A stretch of 14,906 nt of DNA from NCBI GenBank assembly GCA_003449615.1, contig DMHA01000078.1, positions 863 to 15,768 on the forward strand, written 5' to 3'. The DNA comes from Flavobacterium sp. (lineage in GTDB: Bacteria > Bacteroidota > Bacteroidia > Flavobacteriales > Flavobacteriaceae). Positions 7,522-14,906 of the stretch are shown here, piece after piece; position 1 is the stretch's first letter, and each line of letters opens with the position of its first letter. Both the position numbers and the translations under genes were made by a program. The notes under the pieces were generated by a model. It had not been told where the DNA came from, made no database searches, and saw nothing but the letters and a program-made list of their open reading frames with translations.

Positions 7522-7529
7522 CAAAATTA
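7522..7529 (-). promoter_or_regulatory. Candidate -7 element for tsaD-rsmE
   Basis: Read on the minus strand this is TAATTTTG, an exact TAnnTTTG match about 60 bases before the tsaD ATG. The nearest TTTG-like element upstream is only 12 bases away, shorter than usual, so this is a weak call. It faces away from the tamB promoter in the same 108-bp divergent gap. Confidence 0.35.
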
Positions 7530-7569
7530 AAGAATTTTTATCAAAAATGCCTTTGTTTAGTTGTGCAAA

Positions 7570-10500
7570 ATGAATATTCCAAATAAATTAAAACCACAAA
7601 TAGGTATCAAAAAATTCATCAAAATAGTATTGCGTGCCATTCTTGGACTAATTCTGCTAATATTGATACTTGGTATTGCATTATCGTTACCATTTATTCA
7701 AACTAAAATCGGGAATTATGTGACGAATACGCTCAACGAAAAATACAAGATAAATATCAATGTACAGGAAGTTTCATATACGATTTTTGGCGGTATGAAA
7801 CTAAAAAAAGTTTTGATTTTAGATCATCACAAAGACACTTTAATTTCGGCTAACCGAATAAAAACCAATATTTTAGACTGGAATAAATTAGTAGCTGGGG
7901 ATTTGATTTTTAGCGATATTGCATTGGATAGTTTGCATTTCAACATGAAAACCTACAAAAATGAAAAACAATCCAATCTTGATCAGTTTGTTGCTGCATT
8001 TGATTCGAAAACGCCACCTTCCAAAAAACATTTTTTGTTAACCGCAACCAAAGTAAAAATTACCAACGGACGATATATTCTTATCGATGAAAATAGGGCA
8101 AATCCAAAAGATGTCGATTTTACTAAGATTAATTTAGCGGCTACTGCTTTAAAAATCTATGGGCCAGAAGTAACCACGACTATTAATTCCTTATCATTTC
8201 AGGATCATCGGGGAATATTTGTGGAGGATTTAAGTACAAAATTCAGCTATACCAAAAAACAAATCAAACTAGAAAATCTAGATTTGCTTACCAAAGAATC
8301 CAAATTACAAGGTTCGGTGGTAATGAATTATGAAATTGAAGATTTCGCTCATTTTACTGATAAAGTCGAATTTGATATTAAACTAGAAAAAACAACTTTG
8401 GCGTCTAATGATATTCGCAGTTTTTATAATGAATTGGGTAGAAATCAGCAGTTTAAAATCAAAGGAAGAATAAGAGGACCGTTGAATAATTTGGTTTTGT
8501 CGAATTTTAGATTATTCGATTCCAAAAAAACTCAAATTATTGGTACAATCAACTTCAAAAATCTTTTTCCAAACAAAGGGAAAACGTTTTATATGAATGG
8601 AAAATTTGCCAAACTTTCTTCAAGTTACGATGATTTGGTTACCATTTTGCCCAACGTTTTAGGCAAAAAATTACCCGTTATTTTAAAGAAATTAGGCACA
8701 ATCAATTTAGTTGGAAATGCAGAGGTTACTACTACTTCTTTGGATGCCAAATTTTTGATGGCATCACAAATTGGGAATATAAAATCGGATTTGATAATTA
8801 AAAATATGAATTTATCGGACAAAGCCAATTATGTTGGAAATGTTGTTTTGGATAATTTTGATATTGGGGCATTTATTGATAGAAAAGACCTCGGAAAAGC
8901 AAGTTTAAATTTGGATATTGATGGCGAAGGGTTTTCTGAAAAATATTTGAATACTTCAGTAAAAGGAAGTATCGCACAAATAAATTATAACAATTATACT
9001 TACAACAATATAGATTTAAACGGAAGTTTCATAAAAGGACTTTACAAAGGTCAGGTTAAGGCAAACGACCCTAATCTGAAAATGAATTTTGATGGATTGG
9101 TCGATTTGAGTAAAAAAAATAATCGGTATGATTTTCAGATTAATGTTGAAAATGCCGATTTGAAAAAATTAAATTTTATGAAAGATAGTATTTCCAAATT
9201 CAAAGGAGATATTGTTGTGAATTTGTCCGGAAATACAATTGACAATCTATCGGGGGATGTTTTTATTAATAAGACAATTTATCAAAATGCAAAAGCAACT
9301 TACACTTTTGATGATTTTTATATCAAAGCCACTTTCGACCAAAATAATCTAAGAACCATTTCAGTAAATTCTCAAGATATTATTGAAGGTGAAATTGTGG
9401 GTAAATTTCAATTCAATCAGTTGGAACAGTTAGTGAAAAATTCACTGGGAAGTCTTTATACGAATTTTAAACCCGAGAAAGTTAAAAAAGGACAGTTTCT
9501 GAAATTCAATTTTGCCATTTATAATAAAATAATCGAAATCTTTTATCCCGAAATTTCAATTGCTGCAAACACCACAATAAAGGGAAATATCAACTCTGAT
9601 AACCAAGAATTCAAGCTCAATTTCAATTCGCCAAAAGTGACCGCTTCGACCAATTCATTCGATAATATTCGGGTTAAGATTGACAATAAAAATCCGCTTT
9701 ATAATGCGTTTATTGAATTAGACAGCATTAAAACCAAATTCTATAAAATTAGAGATTTTAGTTTAATTAATGTGACTATGAAAGACACTTTGTTCTTTAG
9801 GTCGGAGTTTAAAGGTGGAACAAAAGGGCAAGATTATTACAATCTTAATTTATATCACACTATAAATAAGGAGAATAATAATGTTGTCGGGTTAAATAAA
9901 TCAGAAATTAAATTCAAGGATTATCTATGGTTTTTGAATGAAAAGGAAACCCCAAATAACCAAATAGTTTTTGATAAGGCTTTCGAAAATGTCAATTTTG
10001 ACAATATTATTCTAACCCACGAAAATCAAGAAATTAGCTTTATGGGCGACATTAAAGGAAAAACATATAAGGATTTGAAATTAAGTTTTAAAAATGTTGA
10101 TTTATACCAAATTACACCCACAGATCCAAAATTTGTATTTAATGGAAACTTAAATGCCAATGTGAATTATAAGCAAGACAAATCCGTTTTTCAGCCCACA
10201 GCATCTATCCAAATTGACAGTTTGAATATCAATAAAACCAATTTGGGTTATCTGAATTTTGATATTACTGGAGATGAAAATTTCAAAAGATTTTCGGTCA
10301 ATTCTTCCATTAAAAATGAAAATGTGGAGTCTTTCCTCGTTGATGGTAACTTTGAAATTGTTGATAAAAATACCATTTTAGATTTACAATTAAAGTTGGA
10401 TAAATTCAATTTGGGAGTTCTTAGTGCACTTGGTGGAGGGGTCATTTCGAATATTCGAGGTTTTGCATCAGGAAACGCTAGTATTGCTGGAAATCTAAAA

Positions 10501-12093
10501 AAACCTGAAATCAATGGCCGACTTTATGTAGATGAGGCAGGATTGAAAATACCTTATTTGAATGTTGATTATGCTTTAAATAATAGAACAATCGTAGATT
10601 TGACTGATGAGAAGTTTTTGTTTAAAAATGATGTGCTTACCGACACTAAATTTGGCACCAGAGGAAATCTAAACGGAAGTGTTGAACATCGTAATTTTTC
10701 AGATTGGAAGTTGGATTTGACCATTAATTCAAAAAGATTATTAGTGCTGGATACGCAAGATTCAGAAGATGCGGCCTATTACGGAATTGCATTTATCGAT
10801 GGTGTTGCGACAATCAAAGGACCAACAAACTCTTTGTTTATAAAGGTTGATGCAAAATCCGAAAAAGGATCGTCCTTGAAAATTCCAATTAATAATTCTG
10901 AAAATGTGAGCAACAATGATTTTTTACATTTTTTGACGGCTAAAGAAAAGTTTAATTTCAAAAAAGGAATTGTTGATAATACCAGAAATTACAAAGGACT
11001 CGAATTGGAATTTGATTTAGACATTACGCCCAATGCCGAAGTTGAAGTTATTTTAGATCGAAATACAGGTCACGGAATGAAAGGAAAAGGAAACGGAACC
11101 TTGCTTTTTAAAATCAACACTTTAGGTAAATTCAATATGTGGGGCGATTTTCAAGCTTATGAAGGAACTTATAATTTTAAATATGGAGGATTGATTGACA
11201 AGAAATTTACAGTCAAAAAAGGAGGATATATTTCTTGGGAAGGAAACCCGATGCGAGCTCGTTTGAACTTGCAAGCCATCTATAAAACATCGGCAAATCC
11301 ATCGGTTTTGCTAGAAAATTCATCCTATAACAGAAAAATTGATGTGAATGTAGTTATCGGTCTTCGGGGTGATTTAACAAGCCCTGAACCTGATTTTAAT
11401 TTTGAATTCCCAACAGTTAGTAACGTGATGAAATCCGAAATAGAATATAAATTGGGCGACAAAGAAGTGCGACAAACTCAGGCTTTATATTTATTATCAA
11501 CGGGCGGTTTCTTAAGTTCTGAAGGAGTTAGTCAATCGGCACTATCTCAAGGTGCTTTTGAGACAGCATCTAGTTTATTGACAGGAATGATACATTCTAA
11601 CGATGAAAAATTTCAGGTAAATATTGACATCATTGGTGCAGATAGAACAACAGGAAGAGAAACCGATGGAAGATTTGTGGCCTCAATTTCTTCTAAAATA
11701 AACGAAAGAATAACCATTAACGGAAAAGTCGGTGTTCCATTTGGTGGAATTTCACAAACAGCCGTAGTAGGCGATTTAGAAATTTTATACCGCGTAAATG
11801 ATGACGGAACGGTTAATCTTCGCTTTTTCAATAGAGAAAATGATATTAGCTACATCGGTGAAGGAATTGGTTATACACAAGGAGTTGGTATAACTTATGA
11901 AGTTGATTTTGATACCTTCAAAGAGTTAATTAATAAGTTTAAAAATAAAAAAATAAAAAAAGTGATAGAATCTCCGGTCATAGATGATGATTCAAACTTA
12001 GCTCCAGAAAAGAAAAATCAATCAAAATCGAATACTCCTGATACCAAAATATTAAATCCAAACCAGGAAGGTAGAGTACCCGAAGAAGATTAA
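7570..12093 (+). CDS. tamB: TamB-family translocation and assembly module protein (DUF490)
   Basis: A 1507-residue envelope protein anchored in the inner membrane and expected to span the periplasm as a long beta-rich groove, by homology moving outer-membrane proteins or lipids. One N-terminal membrane segment (about 19-41, with ILGLILLILILGIALSLPF) follows a basic N-terminus. A long repetitive beta-strand region comes next, with recurring patterns such as LNGSF, FDGLVDL and IKGNINSD. The C-terminal DUF490/TamB domain (from about residue 1050) has FNMWGDFQAYEGTYNFKYGG near 1190, FTVKKGGYISWEGNP, and TQALYLLSTGGFLS near 1300. The protein ends in a charged, probably disordered tail. I start at the ATG at 7570; a TTG three codons upstream is less likely. 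Divergence from tsaD is a familiar arrangement in Flavobacteriia. A TamA partner is not in this window. The frame is intact over its whole length. Confidence 0.93.
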   Translation: MNIPNKLKPQIGIKKFIKIVLRAILGLILLILILGIALSLPFIQTKIGNYVTNTLNEKYKININVQEVSYTIFGGMKLKKVLILDHHKDTLISANRIKTNILDWNKLVAGDLIFSDIALDSLHFNMKTYKNEKQSNLDQFVAAFDSKTPPSKKHFLLTATKVKITNGRYILIDENRANPKDVDFTKINLAATALKIYGPEVTTTINSLSFQDHRGIFVEDLSTKFSYTKKQIKLENLDLLTKESKLQGSVVMNYEIEDFAHFTDKVEFDIKLEKTTLASNDIRSFYNELGRNQQFKIKGRIRGPLNNLVLSNFRLFDSKKTQIIGTINFKNLFPNKGKTFYMNGKFAKLSSSYDDLVTILPNVLGKKLPVILKKLGTINLVGNAEVTTTSLDAKFLMASQIGNIKSDLIIKNMNLSDKANYVGNVVLDNFDIGAFIDRKDLGKASLNLDIDGEGFSEKYLNTSVKGSIAQINYNNYTYNNIDLNGSFIKGLYKGQVKANDPNLKMNFDGLVDLSKKNNRYDFQINVENADLKKLNFMKDSISKFKGDIVVNLSGNTIDNLSGDVFINKTIYQNAKATYTFDDFYIKATFDQNNLRTISVNSQDIIEGEIVGKFQFNQLEQLVKNSLGSLYTNFKPEKVKKGQFLKFNFAIYNKIIEIFYPEISIAANTTIKGNINSDNQEFKLNFNSPKVTASTNSFDNIRVKIDNKNPLYNAFIELDSIKTKFYKIRDFSLINVTMKDTLFFRSEFKGGTKGQDYYNLNLYHTINKENNNVVGLNKSEIKFKDYLWFLNEKETPNNQIVFDKAFENVNFDNIILTHENQEISFMGDIKGKTYKDLKLSFKNVDLYQITPTDPKFVFNGNLNANVNYKQDKSVFQPTASIQIDSLNINKTNLGYLNFDITGDENFKRFSVNSSIKNENVESFLVDGNFEIVDKNTILDLQLKLDKFNLGVLSALGGGVISNIRGFASGNASIAGNLKKPEINGRLYVDEAGLKIPYLNVDYALNNRTIVDLTDEKFLFKNDVLTDTKFGTRGNLNGSVEHRNFSDWKLDLTINSKRLLVLDTQDSEDAAYYGIAFIDGVATIKGPTNSLFIKVDAKSEKGSSLKIPINNSENVSNNDFLHFLTAKEKFNFKKGIVDNTRNYKGLELEFDLDITPNAEVEVILDRNTGHGMKGKGNGTLLFKINTLGKFNMWGDFQAYEGTYNFKYGGLIDKKFTVKKGGYISWEGNPMRARLNLQAIYKTSANPSVLLENSSYNRKIDVNVVIGLRGDLTSPEPDFNFEFPTVSNVMKSEIEYKLGDKEVRQTQALYLLSTGGFLSSEGVSQSALSQGAFETASSLLTGMIHSNDEKFQVNIDIIGADRTTGRETDGRFVASISSKINERITINGKVGVPFGGISQTAVVGDLEILYRVNDDGTVNLRFFNRENDISYIGEGIGYTQGVGITYEVDFDTFKELINKFKNKKIKKVIESPVIDDDSNLAPEKKNQSKSNTPDTKILNPNQEGRVPEED

Positions 12094-12116
12094 ATTCAAA
12101 GAAAGATTCTTAATTT

Positions 12117-12172
12117 AGAAGTGATTTAAAGTTTTTGCATTTTAGCAAATGGAAAAACTTTAAAACACTTCT
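12117..12172 (+). terminator. Long hairpin terminator after tamB
   Basis: Arms 12117-12136 and 12153-12172 pair over 20 bp with one mismatch (core TTTAAAGTTTTT / AAAAACTTTAAA) around a 16-base loop, starting 24 bases after the tamB stop. The stem is A+T-rich and followed by only a short TTATT stretch. It is the only strong structure in the 244-bp gap before pfkA. The rest of that gap is A+T-rich, with the pfkA promoter near its right end. Confidence 0.75.
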
Positions 12173-12290
12173 TATTACATTAAAATATTAGTCCAAGAGT
12201 AAATATCATTTTTAGTATAATATTTTGGCAACTTATCAACGATAACGTTTGAATTTGCTTTTTTTTACTAATTTATTAAAAACATACTGT

Positions 12291-12298
12291 TAAATTTG
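12291..12298 (+). promoter_or_regulatory. Candidate pfkA-gapA promoter -7 element
   Basis: TAAATTTG matches the Bacteroidota TAnnTTTG consensus and lies 39 bases before the pfkA ATG. The expected -33 position (around 12262-12270) holds a T-run but no TTTG, so the match is half complete. No other good promoter is seen between the tamB terminator and pfkA. Confidence 0.45.
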
Positions 12299-12337
12299 AC
12301 GATTGTTTATTAATTTTACACTTTTAATAATTAAATA

Positions 12338-13321
12338 ATGTCAAAAACAATAAAAATAGGCGTGCTAACTTCAGGAGGAGATTCTCCAGGTATGAATGCC
12401 GCCATACGATCAGTAGTCAGAACATGTGCTTATCACAAAATAGAATGTGCAGGAATTTATAGAGGTTATCAAGGAATGATTGAAGGCGATTTTATTCCAA
12501 TGGGACCAAGAACAGTTCACAATATTATCAATAAAGGAGGAACAATTCTAAAATCGGCTCGTTCCAAAGAGTTTATGACCGTTGAAGGACGTAAAAAAGC
12601 CCATGAGCAATTGGTTAAAGCGGGAATTAATAGTCTAGTAGTCATAGGTGGTGATGGGAGTTTTACTGGTGCAGAAATTTTTAATAAAGAATTCAACTTT
12701 CCTGTAATGGGAATTCCAGGAACAATTGACAACGATATTTTCGGGACAAGTCATACTTTGGGATACGATACAGCTTTGAACACGGTGATAGAATGTATTG
12801 ATAAAATTCGTGATACTGCAAGTTCACACAACCGATTGTTTTTTGTAGAAGTTATGGGTCGTGATGCAGGTCATATTGCATTGAATGCAGGAATTGGCGG
12901 TGGAGCAGAAGAAATTCTAATACCAGAAGAAAATTTAGGTTTAGAAAGATTAGTTGATTCACTCAAAAAAAGTAAAGCGTCAGGAAAATCATCAAGTATA
13001 GTTGTTATCGCCGAAGGAGATAAAATTGGAAAAAATGTTTTCGAATTAAAAGATTATGTCGAAGCCAACCTTCCAGAATATGAAATTCGAGTTTCTGTTC
13101 TAGGACACATGCAACGCGGTGGTTCACCATCATGTTTTGACAGGGTTCTCGCCAGCCGATTGGGAGTGAAAGCTGTGGAAAGTTTGATGGAAGGAAAATC
13201 AAATTTTATGGTTGGAATGCTCAATGATAAAGTAACATTAACTCCATTATTAAAGGCTATAAAAGGAAAATCAGTAATTGATAGAGAATTACTTCGCGTT
13301 TCCGAAATTATGTCAGTATAA
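12338..13321 (+). CDS. pfkA: ATP-dependent 6-phosphofructokinase
   Basis: Phosphorylates fructose 6-phosphate to fructose 1,6-bisphosphate, the committed step of glycolysis, in the cytoplasm. The 327-residue length is normal for the bacterial enzyme. Motifs: LTSGGDSPGMNAAIR at 10-24 (nucleotide binding), GGDGS at 104-108, PGTIDND at 127-133 with catalytic D131, FVEVMGRDAGHIA, and HMQRGGSPSCFDR for substrate binding. A glycine in GGDGS and the G of PGTIDND indicate ATP as phosphoryl donor; pyrophosphate-dependent relatives carry GGDDS and PKTIDND. gapA follows 87 bases downstream on the same strand with no terminator between, so the two are probably co-transcribed. Confidence 0.97.
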   Translation: MSKTIKIGVLTSGGDSPGMNAAIRSVVRTCAYHKIECAGIYRGYQGMIEGDFIPMGPRTVHNIINKGGTILKSARSKEFMTVEGRKKAHEQLVKAGINSLVVIGGDGSFTGAEIFNKEFNFPVMGIPGTIDNDIFGTSHTLGYDTALNTVIECIDKIRDTASSHNRLFFVEVMGRDAGHIALNAGIGGGAEEILIPEENLGLERLVDSLKKSKASGKSSSIVVIAEGDKIGKNVFELKDYVEANLPEYEIRVSVLGHMQRGGSPSCFDRVLASRLGVKAVESLMEGKSNFMVGMLNDKVTLTPLLKAIKGKSVIDRELLRVSEIMSV

Positions 13322-13369
13322 AAGTACGGCTTACGCCAAATATCAATAAATTAAATAATTAATTAATCA

Positions 13370-14419
<1,050 letters not shown>

Positions 14420-14435
14420 TTAGTTTTCTCATATT

Positions 14436-14473
14436 AAAATCCCGCTAAATTCATTTTTAGCGGGATTTTTTTT
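14436..14473 (+). terminator. Intrinsic terminator of pfkA-gapA
   Basis: AAAATCCCGCTAAA (14436-14449) and TTTAGCGGGATTTT (14456-14469) form a perfect 14-bp stem around a 6-base loop, followed by a T-run to 14473. It begins 16 bases after the gapA stop. Confidence 0.95.
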
Positions 14474-14506
14474 GTTTGAAAAGTCTGATTTGTAAGAAAA
14501 AAATAA

Positions 14507-14514
14507 TATATTTG
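14507..14514 (+). promoter_or_regulatory. Candidate promoter -7 element of the last gene
   Basis: TATATTTG is an exact TAnnTTTG match just after the gapA terminator, pointing right. TTTG copies upstream at 14489-14492 and 14475-14478 are 14 and 28 bases away, neither ideal. A start near 14521 would give a leader of about 110 bases to the ATG at 14629. Confidence 0.45.
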
Positions 14515-14528
14515 GAAAGAAATATAGT

Positions 14529-14572
14529 ATGACAGAAATTGTACAAATCTACCCAAAATGATTGGGTTTGTA
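14529..14572 (+). promoter_or_regulatory. Leader region with 10-residue reading frame and overlapping hairpin
   Basis: ATG at 14529 opens a frame for MTEIVQIYPK, stopping at TGA 14559-14561. It overlaps an inverted repeat: TACAAA (14542-14547) and CCCAA (14552-14556) pair with TTGGG (14562-14566) and TTTGTA (14567-14572), with four bases bulged on the left arm. A short translated leader over a hairpin is the layout of some attenuators, but translation is not shown. A second ATG at 14572, in frame with the next gene, sits at the hairpin edge. Confidence 0.3.
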
Positions 14573-14628
14573 TGATTTTGTTATTTATATATAAATCAGT
14601 TGTACCTCATTATAAAAAGAAAAATACT

Positions 14629-14906
14629 ATGAATGAAATAAGTTGTATAATTAAGGAAGAAACAACCATAGAGGATAAAAAATTTTATATCATTCAAGAT
14701 TGTGAATCAAAAGAAGAATATTTAATACCCAAAAATCAAATCCAAACTTTTAATAGCATAAATCCCTATAAAAAATATAATTTTCTAAAAGAATCAAATC
14801 CAAATCACAATAAAACATATCTTTCTATTATTCATCCAGATTTTAAAATAGGACAAGAGATAGACTTAAAAATAAATAATACTGTGGAAATTGAAGGGTC
14901 AACTTA
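14629..14906 (+). CDS. Unrecognised protein, N-terminal part, possible OB-fold-like domain
   Basis: The frame is open from the ATG at 14629 to the window edge, 92 codons, beginning MNEISCIIKEETTIEDKKF. I do not recognise the gene. The stretch FYIIQDCESKEEYLIPKNQI, then NHNKTYLSIIHPDFKIGQ and EIDLKI, recalls an N-terminal beta-barrel segment, possibly S1/OB-like, seen in some large Bacteroidota proteins, in which a basic strand is followed by an HP-aromatic-KxG turn. This is an impression, not a match. There is no signal peptide or membrane segment. G+C is about 22% (53 of 240 bases, 14641-14880), well below gapA. An in-frame ATG at 14572 would add 19 residues (MILLFIYKSVVPHYKKKNT); I prefer 14629 because its upstream context is A-rich and the earlier ATG lies in a hairpin. 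Confidence 0.65.
   Translation, partial: MNEISCIIKEETTIEDKKFYIIQDCESKEEYLIPKNQIQTFNSINPYKKYNFLKESNPNHNKTYLSIIHPDFKIGQEIDLKINNTVEIEGST

Noticed and set aside
7462..7524. Longer tsaD start at 7524
   Set aside because: The 21 extra residues do not resemble the family N-terminus and would occupy most of the divergent promoter region; the ATG at 7461 gives the usual beginning.
8625..11831. Minus-strand open frames within tamB
   Set aside because: They are short, antisense to an uninterrupted 1507-codon gene, and carry no recognisable domain.

Overview
The window looks like chromosomal DNA of a Bacteroidota bacterium, most likely a Flavobacterium relative. The reasons are the low G+C content (about 28-38% in the core genes I sampled by hand), A-rich start regions without Shine-Dalgarno sequences, promoter elements of the Bacteroidota type (TAnnTTTG), and protein sequences typical of Flavobacteriia (TamB divergent from TsaD, and pfkA followed by gapA). 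No RNA genes, insertion sequences or CRISPR arrays are visible.

Left part, minus strand (1 to about 5640): a three-gene restriction-modification locus transcribed res, then a KilA-N domain gene, then mod. Res is a superfamily 2 helicase with a C-terminal PD-ExK nuclease. Mod is a beta-class DNA methyltransferase with a long C-terminal extension, and it is cut by the left edge of the window. The genes are 4 to 11 bases apart, so they very probably form one operon. The locus has several odd features. A predicted DNA-binding KilA-N gene sits between the two enzyme subunits. A perfect 32-bp palindrome lies inside that gene. The putative target-recognition segment of mod is much lower in G+C than its flanks. 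A short motif that I recall as a widespread interspersed repeat is embedded in frame in mod.

Middle part (5725 to 12093): tsaD and rsmE, both RNA-modification genes, run on the minus strand 3 bases apart. They read toward the restriction locus. tsaD is divergent from tamB, a very long inner-membrane-anchored outer-envelope assembly factor on the plus strand, across a 108-bp promoter region. A long hairpin terminates tamB.

Right part (12291 to 14473): pfkA and gapA, two steps of glycolysis, probably share a promoter upstream of pfkA and end at a textbook intrinsic terminator. A perfect 9-bp hairpin lies in the short gap between them. After the terminator the sequence drops to about 22% G+C. 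A leader with a possible 10-residue reading frame and a hairpin then leads into an unrecognised gene that runs off the right edge.

The best candidate for something not yet described is the res / KilA-N / mod arrangement together with its internal palindrome. The enzymes belong to known families, but the role of the KilA-N protein and of the palindrome is open.
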